Source of the DNA: Microbacterium amylolyticum
Lineage (GTDB): Bacteria > Actinomycetota > Actinomycetes > Actinomycetales > Microbacteriaceae
Direction: 5' to 3'
Assembly: GCF_011046975.1 (NCBI RefSeq)
Contig: NZ_CP049253.1
Span: forward strand, 2,108,001 to 2,172,000
Length of the DNA stretch: 64,000 nucleotides
The translations under genes were made by a program, and so were the position numbers. This document shows, one piece after another, positions 1-8,347 of the stretch. The first letter of the stretch is position 1; the number at the start of each line of letters is the position of its first letter. Below the pieces are notes generated by a model, which was not told where the DNA came from, did not search any database, and worked only from the letters and a program-made list of their open reading frames with translations.

Positions 1-344
1 TGGCCGGAGGTCATGATGTTCAGCGTTCCGGGGCCGATGATGACATCGGACCCGAGAATGTCGCGGTGCCGCACGGCGCCCGTCAGCGGCCAGGTCACCG
101 TCTGCAGACCGATGTGGGGGTGGGGGTCCACGCGCATAAGAGCTTCCTGGGGACCGAAACGGTCAAGGAAGCACCAGGCGCCCACCATCGGGAGGTGGCG
201 TTGGGGAAGTGCCCGTGTCACGTGCATGCCGCGAACTCCGCCGAGCGGCACCTCGCGGGGAGTCAGGAGCAGTTCCCGCGGGCCGTCGCACGCGACCGCG
301 CTGCCGTCCGTTTCTTCGCTCGCATCGAGGTCGTACCGTGTCAT
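1..344 (-). CDS. Pirin family protein, 5' part only
   Basis: Only the first 114 codons are visible, from ATG at 342-344; the gene runs off the left edge. The N-terminal cupin of pirins is clear: residues 73-87 read DPHPHIGLQTVTWPL, with His75 and His77 as expected metal ligands, a further His at 93 in VRHRD, and then GPGTLNIMTSG, the usual run-up to the second half of the motif. Pirins are mononuclear iron cupins; some bacterial members cleave quercetin, others act as cofactors of transcription or metabolic enzymes, so the exact role is not assignable. The gene diverges from recQ. The stop and the C-terminal cupin are outside the window. Confidence 0.85.
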   Translation of the reverse strand, partial: MTRYDLDASEETDGSAVACDGPRELLLTPREVPLGGVRGMHVTRALPQRHLPMVGAWCFLDRFGPQEALMRVDPHPHIGLQTVTWPLTGAVRHRDILGSDVIIGPGTLNIMTSG

Positions 345-465
345 GAGCGCCCCTCTTGCTCGGTCAATGGTCCCGCTCCGATAACGAATCTCCGTGGCGG
401 ATCGCTCGGGGGTAAATACACGCGCATAATTGCATTGTCAATGGGTAGCGCATCCCCTGACGAAC

Positions 466-504
466 GACAGCGGCCACCACTCTCCCCCTCCGGTGGCCGC
501 TGTC
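466..504. terminator. Intergenic 13-bp hairpin between pirin and recQ
   Basis: A perfect 13-bp inverted repeat (466-478 with 492-504, arms GACAGCGGCCACC / GGTGGCCGCTGTC) surrounds a 13-nt loop. There is no T run on either side. It lies between the divergent pirin and recQ starts, so it is not a terminator of either; a regulatory hairpin or remnant is equally possible. Confidence 0.35.
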
Positions 505-610
505 ATGTTCTCTCGGTCTCCAGCCATGCCGTCACGCTATTCCGAATGGCGCCCGCCCGCTAGGGGTGATCTCGGCTCGGGGCGTCAGGGGCGACTCGTA
601 GGGTGGGAGC

Positions 611-2617
611 ATGACGTCGCAGCCCCCGTACGATTCCGCGTTCGACGACGATTGGACGCCGCCGGCGGAACCGCCGGATGATCTGTACGAGGACTACTCC
701 GGAGGTCCCACCCCGTGGGCCGACCCCTTCGCCTCATCCGAGGGCGAGGTGCCGTCCGCAGCGGCGCGGTCGGGCGCAACCGGTCGCGCATCGCGCCAGC
801 CTCAGTACTCCTCTGCTCTCGAGGCGCTGCACACGGTGTACGGCTATGACGCCTTCCGCGGCGATCAAGCGGCGATCATCGATCAGGTTGTCGAGGGCGG
901 TGATGCGGTCGTTCTGATGCCCACGGGCGGCGGAAAGAGCCTCTGCTACCAGGTGCCGGCGCTGGTGCGCGAGGGCACAGGGCTCGTGGTCTCGCCGCTG
1001 ATCGCATTGATGCAGGACCAGGTCGATGCTCTGCGGGCCAACGGAGTCCGTGCCGCATACCTCAACTCCACGTTGACCGCGCCCGAGCGCGTCGAGGTGG
1101 AGCGTCAGTACGTCGCGGGCGAACTCGACCTGCTGTACGTCGCGCCCGAGCGGCTGAGCCTGCAAACAACGCGCGACCTCCTTGCCCGCGGAACGCTCAG
1201 CGTGATCGCGATCGATGAGGCGCACTGCGTCAGTCAGTGGGGCCACGACTTTCGGCCCGACTACCTCGCGCTGGGAGACCTGGGGGAGCAATTCCCCGGC
1301 GTTCCGCGCCTTGCCCTCACCGCAACGGCAACGCGCGAAACGCACCGCGAGATCACCGAGCGGTTACGGATGCCGTCCGCTCAGCACTTTGTCTCCAGTT
1401 TCGACCGGCCGAACATTCAATACCGCATCGACCCCAAGGTCGACGCCCGCAAACAGCTGCTGTCGTTCATTCGCAGTCAGCCGGCCGGCTCCGCGGGCAT
1501 CGTCTATGCGCTCAGTCGGAAATCGGTTGATCAGACGGCGCAGTTCCTCGCGAAGCAGGGAATCGACGCCATCGCGTATCACGCGGGGCTCGACGCCGAG
1601 GTGCGTGCGGCGCACCAGTCCCGTTTTTTGCGGGAGGACGGCGTTGTTGTTGTGGCGACGATCGCGTTTGGCATGGGGATCGATAAACCCGACGTGCGGT
1701 TCGTTGCCCACATCGATCTGCCGAAGTCGGTCGAGGGCTACTACCAGGAGACGGGTCGCGCAGGGCGTGACGGGGAGCCCGCCGTGGCGTGGATGGCCTA
1801 CGGGCTGGGTGATGTTGTTCAGCAACGCCGCATGATTCAGCAGTCCGACGGCGACCGCCTCTTTCAGGCGCGCAAGCAGCAGCACCTCGACGCCATGTTG
1901 GCGCTGTGCGAGACCGTGGTGTGCCGGAGGCAGAATCTCCTGGCCTACTTTGGGCAGGAATCTGCGCCGTGCGGAAACTGTGACACCTGCCTCACTCCGC
2001 CCGAGACCTGGGACGGATTGGTCGCTGCGCAGAAGCTGATGTCGACCATTGTCCGGCTGCAGCGGGAGCGCAACCAGTCCTTTGGCGCGGGTCACCTGAT
2101 CGACATTCTGCGCGGAAAAGAGACAGAGCGAACACGCCGTTTCGGGCATGACCAGCTGAGCACATGGGGTCTTGGCCAGGATCTGTCCGAACAAGACTGG
2201 CGCAGTGTTATCCGTCAGCTGCTTGCGCGTAGCCTTCTCGCGCCGCAGGGCGAATGGAACACGCTGGCCGTGACGGAATCCTCCGCGGGAGTGTTGCGCG
2301 GGGACACCCCCGTTCCTCTTCGCAAGGACACGATCGGCCGGGCGGACAAGCCTGCGCGCGCCCGCAAGGCGACGGCATCCGACGCGCTCGGCGACGAAGA
2401 CCGGCAGCTTTTCGAGAAGCTTCGCGCCTGGCGCTCCGGCGTTGCCCGCGAGCAGGGAGTGCCCGCGTACGTGGTGTTCGCCGATGCCACGCTGCGGGGG
2501 ATTGCCGAGCAACGCCCGGCGCGTCTCGACCAGCTTGACGGCATCAGCGGAATCGGCGCGAAGAAGCGCGATGCCTACGGCCAAGCGGTGCTAGAGGTCG
2601 TTGCCGCGAAAGAATAG
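611..2617 (+). CDS. recQ: ATP-dependent DNA helicase RecQ
   Basis: 668 residues. A 3'-5' DNA helicase of recombination and fork repair. After an acidic, low-complexity N-terminal tail of about 65 residues come the RecA-like domains: Walker A PTGGGKS at 104-110, DEAH box at 202-205 followed by CVSQWGHDF, and motif VI QETGRAGRDG. The RecQ-Ct zinc module is present (C438 then CGNCDTC at about 454-460), followed by a winged helix and a C-terminal HRDC domain over roughly the last 80 residues (DGISGIGAKKRDAYG). Start ATG at 611 follows GGTGGGAGC. Full length for the family apart from the extra acidic N-terminus. It stands alone between the pirin gene and the surface-protein operon. Confidence 0.95.
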   Translation: MTSQPPYDSAFDDDWTPPAEPPDDLYEDYSGGPTPWADPFASSEGEVPSAAARSGATGRASRQPQYSSALEALHTVYGYDAFRGDQAAIIDQVVEGGDAVVLMPTGGGKSLCYQVPALVREGTGLVVSPLIALMQDQVDALRANGVRAAYLNSTLTAPERVEVERQYVAGELDLLYVAPERLSLQTTRDLLARGTLSVIAIDEAHCVSQWGHDFRPDYLALGDLGEQFPGVPRLALTATATRETHREITERLRMPSAQHFVSSFDRPNIQYRIDPKVDARKQLLSFIRSQPAGSAGIVYALSRKSVDQTAQFLAKQGIDAIAYHAGLDAEVRAAHQSRFLREDGVVVVATIAFGMGIDKPDVRFVAHIDLPKSVEGYYQETGRAGRDGEPAVAWMAYGLGDVVQQRRMIQQSDGDRLFQARKQQHLDAMLALCETVVCRRQNLLAYFGQESAPCGNCDTCLTPPETWDGLVAAQKLMSTIVRLQRERNQSFGAGHLIDILRGKETERTRRFGHDQLSTWGLGQDLSEQDWRSVIRQLLARSLLAPQGEWNTLAVTESSAGVLRGDTPVPLRKDTIGRADKPARARKATASDALGDEDRQLFEKLRAWRSGVAREQGVPAYVVFADATLRGIAEQRPARLDQLDGISGIGAKKRDAYGQAVLEVVAAKE

Positions 2618-2781
2618 ACATTTTTATGTGAACTTTTTTGTTTCCCCGTCTAGACAGAGACCCCTCAGAGCCGCCATATTGGGAGTTGCCTGTGTGCGCG
2701 CTGGGTGCTCCCCGTGTGCCGCATGCTCGCTGAACCGCCGGTTCGGTTGTCAAGTAAGCACGTGTTCGAAGGGGATCTAGC

Positions 2782-5700
2782 TTGCGCGCTTCGACAAATG
2801 ATGTGCCCACGCGGAATACACCGCGTCGGCTCAATAAGACGAGGCTGGGGATTGGCGCTTTCGCCACCACGGCCGTTATGGGAGCAGCCGCTCTGGGCGG
2901 CATTCCCGCCGCGACAGCGGATGTCATCAGTACTGACGCCGATTCTTCGGCGCACGCCCACCTCATCTGGCTCGACGGTCTGGGCCTCGATGTCGCGGGT
3001 GCCGGAAGCTCACTGACTGAGTTCCCGGACACGACCGTGGACCGCAACGGCCTCGACCTTGAGCTGCTTGGCGACCTCGTTGACATTGACCTCGGGTTGA
3101 TTGGCCTGCCGCTGATCAAGCCCGACAACGACAGCGCGGGACTTCTGCACCTTGGCGCTCTCGGCCTCGCGGAAAGCTCGTCGATCTCCGACTCGCTTAC
3201 GCACTCGTTGGCTGCCTCCGGCTTGATTGCCGAGGACGGTGCGCTCGACATTGATGCCTATGACGGCAACATCGGAGACCCGGCCTACCTGGACCTCTCG
3301 GCTCTTGTTCGCCAGATCCTCGGCGATGCGATCGCCGAGGATCTGCTGTCAGAGGCCACCATCACGGTCGGCGCTCTCGGCTCGCAGGCTGAGAAGGACG
3401 GCCCGGACGTCACGTCGCAGTACCGCATTGCCGACCTCGAACTGAACGCGACGAGCCCTGTGCTCGGCGACGTTGTGTCGCTGGTCGACGATGTCGTCGG
3501 CGACGTCATCGGACCGATTGATTCGCTGATCGGCGAGGGTGGCGAGATCTTCGAGCTGGTCGACACCGCCGTCACCCTTATTAACGCCATCAACGTAGAT
3601 GGGCTTGGCGGCCTGAACGCGGCGCTCACCGATCTCGGTATTGACAGGACGCCGCTCCTGACCTCGATTCAGACGGAGCTGCTGCAGAGCCCGATCGACA
3701 ACTCTACGGAGACTGAGCCGGCAAGCGTTTCGATCGACCTCAACAACGGCAACATCGACGTTGACCTTGCTGCGGTTCTCTTGCAGTCCGACGGTGACTT
3801 CGACGACCTCAACGAACTGCCGGCCAACACCGAGCTGCTCTCGGGCGATGTCGTCAACGCGATCACCGCGGGCGTTCTGAGCGCTGTGACGGGTGACGGC
3901 CCCAACTCGTTGACCACGAAGCTCGTGAACCTTCTGACGGCAGAAATTTACCAGGTCGGGGTGAACATCGACCTCGCTGTCGACATCACACTCCTGCCGA
4001 TTCCGATCGTTCTGCCCGGCGGAATCGTGGTGGCTGATGTCCCCGTGACGCTTGACACGACTATCGGTGGTCTCCTGGGTCAGGAAGGCTTTGAGCCGCC
4101 GGTCTTCGACGTTAGCGGCGTCACCGTTGCGGGAGTCGACATCGACCTCCTTGTTCAGCCGCTTGTTAACGCGCTGTCTGATCTCGTCGAAGACATCGGA
4201 GGCGAACTTCAGCCGGTCGTGGACCAGCTGATTGGTAACCTGCAGCCGACGATCAACGGCGTCCTGGGCCCGATCGTGTCTGAGCTGGTGGATGATGCCC
4301 TGAGCCCCGTGCTGTCGCAGGTTGCGACGATCACGATCAACCAGCAGCACACGCCCGATGGTGCGACCATCGGTGGCGTCCCGGGAACAGCTTTCGCCGA
4401 GACTGGCTTCCTCGGTGAGGACTCCTACACGGTCAATGCGCTGGCAATCGAGCTGCTGCCGTTCGTTGGCGATCTTGCGGTTGGCCTTGAGCTCGGCTCC
4501 TCCACGGTCAAGTCGCTCGATGAGGTCGTGTACGAAACGTCGATCGTTGCGACTCCCGATGCGATCGAACAGGGCGAGTCGTCGACGATCACCGGTGAGG
4601 GCTTTGCTCCCAACGAGACCGTGACGATCACGCTCCCGGGCGGCGAAACCGTCCAGGATGTCACTGATGACGCTGGTGAGTTCACCTACATCTACGAGAC
4701 CGACGAGAACAGCCCCACAGGCCCCTTCACGGTTGAGGCTGTTGGCGAAGAGTCCCAGGCTCCCGCGACGACGCCCCTCACGGTCAACGAGGGCACTGCT
4801 ACCGACGACGACGAAGCTGACGCAACAGCGACGGCTGACGACACGTCGGCTGCCGACGCTGACCTGAACGCCAACGCTTCGGCTTCGGCTGCTGCTTCGG
4901 CCAACGCGGATGACGACAGCAACGCAGCGGCTCAGGTCGCAGCTCAGGCTGCTGCCCTGGCCGACGCGACGTCGGACGCCACGGCCGCTGCTGACGCCTC
5001 GGCCCAGGCCGCTGCTCAGGCTGCTGCTACGGCAGACGCTTCGAGTGACGCGACGGCAGATGTCACGAGCGACGCCAACGCCGCGGCTGCTGTCGCAGCT
5101 CAGGCTGCTGCTCAGGCTGACGCAACGTCCGCCACAAACGCCGACGCTTCTGCGGCGGCTGACGCAACGGCTGATGCGAACGCCGATTCGGCTGCAGCAT
5201 CTGCTGCTGAGGCCGCTTCGACGGCAGACTCCTCCGCGGACGCTTCGGTTGCGGCCTCGGCCACCGCTGACGCTGACGCTTCGGTTGATGCAGATGCTTC
5301 GGTTGACGCTGACGCAGCGGTTGTCGCTGACGCCGATGCAGATGCTTCGGTCGACGCTGACGCTTCGGCCGCCACCGCTGCTGACGCTGATCTGAACGCC
5401 AACGCTTCGGCTTCGGCTTCGGCTTCGGCAAACGCGGATGACGACAGCAACGCAGCGGCTCAGGTCGCAGCGCAGGCTGCCGCTCAGGCTGACGCAACCT
5501 CGACGGCCTCGGCCGCCGCGGACGCAACAGCTCAGGCCGCCGCTCAGGTAGCTGCCAACGTCACCTCTTCGGCTGACGCTTCGGCTGATGTTTCGAGCGA
5601 CGCCAACGCATCGGCTCAGGCCGCTGCCCAGGCTGCCGCTCAGGCCGACGCATCGTCGACGACCAACGCCGACAGCACCTCCGCCGCACAGGGCAACGCA

Positions 5701-6327
5701 TCGGCTGCTGCCGCTGCTGCGTCCACGGCAGACTCCTCGGTTGACGCTTCGGCCGCTGCTGCGGCTGACGCAGACGGTTCGGCTGATGCCGGAGCAACTG
5801 CTGCCGCCGATGCGGCCGCAGAAGTCGATGCCGACGCATCGGCAACCGCCGACGCAGCAGCAGAGGTTGAGGCTGACGCTGCGGCAACGGTCGATGCTGA
5901 CGCTTCGGCTGACGCCGACGCATCCGGCATCTCGATGTCGCTCGAGTACGAGGTTCGTACGCACGGCGAGGGTCAGATCGCTTACGGCTTCGGCTTCGAG
6001 CCCGGCGAGCGCGTGACGGGAACGATGTTCTCGACGCCGACCAACCTCGGAACGCTCGTCGCTGATGACAAGGGTGAAGTGACCTTCACCTGGACCATCG
6101 CCGATGACGTCACAACGGGCGACCACCGCGTTGAGCTGGCGGGCGCCACCTCCGGCACCGTCTTCGACACGTTCGAGGTCGTTACGAAGACAGCTGACAA
6201 GGGCGACCTTGCTCCCACGGGCGGCAACGCCTGGGGCACGATCGTTCCGATCGGTCTGCTTCTTCTCATCGCCGGCGCGGCAACGGTGGCGGTTCGCCGC
6301 CGTCACGTCGTAACCTCGGCAGTGTGA
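2782..6327 (+). CDS. Choice-of-anchor G family surface protein with LAPTG sorting signal
   Basis: 1181 residues from a TTG at 2782, chosen because AAGGGG lies 8 nt upstream and the first residues form a Sec signal peptide (basic RRLNKTR, hydrophobic 22-40, cleavage near ATA-DV at 46). Residues about 47-600 are a secreted beta-rich domain full of D/N/L/V patterns typical of the choice-of-anchor G group. About 605-675 and 1055-1135 look like two Ig-like surface modules. Between them, about 680-1050, is an Ala/Asp/Ser low-complexity stalk. The C-terminus has LAPTG (1143-1147), a hydrophobic helix and RRRH, a cell-wall sorting signal of the LAxTG type used by class E sortases. The stop overlaps the GTG of the next gene, so the three genes to 8275 form a coupled operon. 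Confidence 0.85.
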   Translation: MRASTNDVPTRNTPRRLNKTRLGIGAFATTAVMGAAALGGIPAATADVISTDADSSAHAHLIWLDGLGLDVAGAGSSLTEFPDTTVDRNGLDLELLGDLVDIDLGLIGLPLIKPDNDSAGLLHLGALGLAESSSISDSLTHSLAASGLIAEDGALDIDAYDGNIGDPAYLDLSALVRQILGDAIAEDLLSEATITVGALGSQAEKDGPDVTSQYRIADLELNATSPVLGDVVSLVDDVVGDVIGPIDSLIGEGGEIFELVDTAVTLINAINVDGLGGLNAALTDLGIDRTPLLTSIQTELLQSPIDNSTETEPASVSIDLNNGNIDVDLAAVLLQSDGDFDDLNELPANTELLSGDVVNAITAGVLSAVTGDGPNSLTTKLVNLLTAEIYQVGVNIDLAVDITLLPIPIVLPGGIVVADVPVTLDTTIGGLLGQEGFEPPVFDVSGVTVAGVDIDLLVQPLVNALSDLVEDIGGELQPVVDQLIGNLQPTINGVLGPIVSELVDDALSPVLSQVATITINQQHTPDGATIGGVPGTAFAETGFLGEDSYTVNALAIELLPFVGDLAVGLELGSSTVKSLDEVVYETSIVATPDAIEQGESSTITGEGFAPNETVTITLPGGETVQDVTDDAGEFTYIYETDENSPTGPFTVEAVGEESQAPATTPLTVNEGTATDDDEADATATADDTSAADADLNANASASAAASANADDDSNAAAQVAAQAAALADATSDATAAADASAQAAAQAAATADASSDATADVTSDANAAAAVAAQAAAQADATSATNADASAAADATADANADSAAASAAEAASTADSSADASVAASATADADASVDADASVDADAAVVADADADASVDADASAATAADADLNANASASASASANADDDSNAAAQVAAQAAAQADATSTASAAADATAQAAAQVAANVTSSADASADVSSDANASAQAAAQAAAQADASSTTNADSTSAAQGNASAAAAAASTADSSVDASAAAAADADGSADAGATAAADAAAEVDADASATADAAAEVEADAAATVDADASADADASGISMSLEYEVRTHGEGQIAYGFGFEPGERVTGTMFSTPTNLGTLVADDKGEVTFTWTIADDVTTGDHRVELAGATSGTVFDTFEVVTKTADKGDLAPTGGNAWGTIVPIGLLLLIAGAATVAVRRRHVVTSAV
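4861..5930 (+). repeat. 528-bp tandem repeat inside the Ala/Asp-rich stalk
   Basis: Two adjacent copies of a roughly 528-bp unit start at 4861 and 5389 (encoded DLNANASASA, then NADDDSNAAAQVAAQAAA; residues 694 and 870). The copies are near identical over their first 90 bases and drift afterwards; the second is incomplete or diverged toward 5930. Inside each unit are shorter GCTGACGC/GCTTCGGCT codon repeats giving ADA, ASA and DAS tripeptides. Length variation by recombination is likely. Confidence 0.85.
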
Positions 6328-7151
6328 CGGAACACACACCCCGCCTGATGGCAGGCAGTGGCGGCTCGGGATCTTCCCGGGCCGCCACGGCCGTCGTCGG
6401 CGCGCAGAACAGAAAGAAACGTCGCCCATGGGTGCGCGTCGTGATGGTCATCGCGAGCGCCTTCACCGCGTGGCACGTTTTTGCGTCATTTCTCTGGATC
6501 GCCCCCTGGGCACCCATCAGAGAAGTGGTTCCCGGCGACATGTTGCGGGACTACATGATCCCGATGTTCGGTCAGTCGTGGAGCGTCTTCGCTCCCGAGC
6601 CGATCAACGGTGATCTCCGCTTCGAAGTCCGCGCCCTCATCGATGGCGAAGCCACCGAGTGGGTCAGCGCAACCGACGTCGAGCTCACGATGATTCAGTA
6701 CAAGCTCTTCACACCACGCGCCGGAATCCAGGCAATGGACGTGTCGAGCCAGTACCGGTCTGCATGGGCAGACCTGACGGATGATCAAAAAAGCGTCGCC
6801 GAACTCAACTACTTCAAGGACGAGTGGGATGTTCGCATGGGCGACGCCATGAAGGCGTACGACGACAACGACATTGCCGTCGACGCCTACATCGAGCAGG
6901 AGCACCGCGCAACGGGCTTCGCCACACAGGTGGCACTCGCTATCTGGGGCGACGAGATCGAACAAGTGCAGTTCCAGGCCACCCGCCAGAACGTCATCCC
7001 CTTCGCCAGCCGTCACGACCCTGAGGCCGAGCGCCCCGGAATCCAGTACGCGCCGACCGGATGGCGTGGCCTTGTGATTAACGAGGGGCAGTCGAACGAC
7101 GCGTTCGCGGATGTATTCCGTGCGAGGTATGAGCGGATGGTCGGAGAATGA
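6324..7151 (+). CDS. DUF5819 family membrane-anchored protein
   Basis: 275 residues, GTG start sharing the GTGA overlap with the stop of the surface-protein gene; ATG at 6348 is an alternative. One N-terminal membrane segment (about 38-60: VVMVIASAFTAWHVFASFLW) is followed by the family signature around GQSWSVFAPEPI and a mixed, presumably extracytoplasmic domain with SQYRSAWADL. Function of DUF5819 is unknown; in actinobacteria these genes commonly sit directly before an HTTM protein, as here (4-bp ATGA overlap at 7148). The arrangement suggests a partner of the HTTM protein acting at the membrane. No catalytic motif is recognised. Confidence 0.85.
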   Translation: MTEHTPRLMAGSGGSGSSRAATAVVGAQNRKKRRPWVRVVMVIASAFTAWHVFASFLWIAPWAPIREVVPGDMLRDYMIPMFGQSWSVFAPEPINGDLRFEVRALIDGEATEWVSATDVELTMIQYKLFTPRAGIQAMDVSSQYRSAWADLTDDQKSVAELNYFKDEWDVRMGDAMKAYDDNDIAVDAYIEQEHRATGFATQVALAIWGDEIEQVQFQATRQNVIPFASRHDPEAERPGIQYAPTGWRGLVINEGQSNDAFADVFRARYERMVGE

Positions 7152-8275
7152 TTGACGTAAAAGACACCGCCGCGCGTGCAGGGACCACCGCCAAGACGAT
7201 TGCCGTGCGCACACCGCGCGCTCTGCGGGAGATCATCGTCGCGGTTCTTACCGCACTGTGGGACGTGGTGCGCCGCGGTTGGTACTTCAGCGAGTCGTGG
7301 TTGTTGGACTCAAAAAAGGCCAGCTACGGTCTTGCCGTCTCGCGAATCGTCCTGGGCCTGACGGGTATTGGCCTGCTGCTGACGAACTTCTCGACGCGGT
7401 TGTACGCGTTCGGGTCGGGGTCCGTCTGGAACGGCGAAGCGGACAACCCGCCGAGCGACTTTCCGAACATGTGGTTGTTCAGCCTGTTCCACAGTGTTCG
7501 CCTGAACGACACGGCCTTCACGCTGCTGTACCTGGGCCTGCTGGGGCTGGCCATTTTCGTCGTCCTTGGGTGGCGCATCAAGATCGTCCTTCCGGTCTAC
7601 TTCGTGATGTGGGTCAGCTTCATCGAGATGACCGATGCGCTCGGTGACCAGGGCGACAACATGTACCGCATCGTTTTGCTCATCATGCTGTTCGCCGATC
7701 CCGCCAAACGCTGGTCGCTCGACGCGCGTCGACGCGCCGAGACGGGCGACAAGACCGTGCTCCCGGAGGAAATCAGCAACCTGCTGCACAACCTCGCACT
7801 GATCGCCATGGCGACGCAGGTGTTCTTCGTCTACGTCTCCGGCGGGCTGTACAAAGCCGGCGGCGATCCATGGTCGGGCGGATACGCGGTCTACAACCCC
7901 CTGATGACGGAGCGGTTCGGAACGTGGCCCATCCTCAGCGACCTGGTCACGGCGTGGGGGCCGATGGTCACGATCGCCGCATGGGGATCGATCATTCTGC
8001 AGATCGCCTTCCCGTTCATGTTGCTCCTGCGCCCGACGCGAATTCTCGCGCTGATGGGGATCATGAGCTTCCACCTGGCGATCGGGCTGCTCATGGGACT
8101 GCCCTGGTTCTCGCTGGCCATGATCGGCATCGACTTCATCTTCGTGCGCGACCGCACGTGGAAGCACATGGCCGGTTTCGTGCGCGCAAGCTATGCGCAG
8201 AAAGTGGTCGAGCAGGAGCCCGACAACTCGGAGCCCGTCGAGCCCGCCCGTGAGTTGTTGACGGTCGACAAATAA
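7148..8275 (+). CDS. HTTM domain protein, vitamin K-dependent gamma-carboxylase-like
   Basis: 375 residues, polytopic membrane protein with about six hydrophobic segments between 60 and 330. It belongs to the HTTM superfamily, which includes the membrane part of gamma-glutamyl carboxylase. The stretch SGGLYKAGGDPWSGG at 231-245 resembles the region around the catalytic-base lysine of human carboxylase (Lys218), which would place the base at Lys236; this alignment is from memory. The soluble C-terminal region of the animal enzyme is absent. Coupled to DUF5819 by ATGA. Substrate unknown; as the last gene of an operon led by a wall-anchored protein, modification or membrane handling of that protein is a reasonable guess. 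Confidence 0.8.
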   Translation: MIDVKDTAARAGTTAKTIAVRTPRALREIIVAVLTALWDVVRRGWYFSESWLLDSKKASYGLAVSRIVLGLTGIGLLLTNFSTRLYAFGSGSVWNGEADNPPSDFPNMWLFSLFHSVRLNDTAFTLLYLGLLGLAIFVVLGWRIKIVLPVYFVMWVSFIEMTDALGDQGDNMYRIVLLIMLFADPAKRWSLDARRRAETGDKTVLPEEISNLLHNLALIAMATQVFFVYVSGGLYKAGGDPWSGGYAVYNPLMTERFGTWPILSDLVTAWGPMVTIAAWGSIILQIAFPFMLLLRPTRILALMGIMSFHLAIGLLMGLPWFSLAMIGIDFIFVRDRTWKHMAGFVRASYAQKVVEQEPDNSEPVEPARELLTVDK

Positions 8276-8347
8276 TCTGCGAATGACAGTGGAACTGCCA
8301 TAGGTTCAGAAACTGGAGACACCCTCCGCGATCTGAGAGGAAGACCT

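Noticed and set aside
4861..5930. CRISPR array because of regular short repeats
   Set aside because: The repeats are coding triplets of a continuous frame, without constant-length repeat/spacer pattern.
3349..6429. 1026-codon open frame on the minus strand opposite the surface protein
   Set aside because: A shadow: the repeated Ala/Asp codons keep the opposite frame open and give Arg/Ser/Val/Cys-rich sequence without family features.
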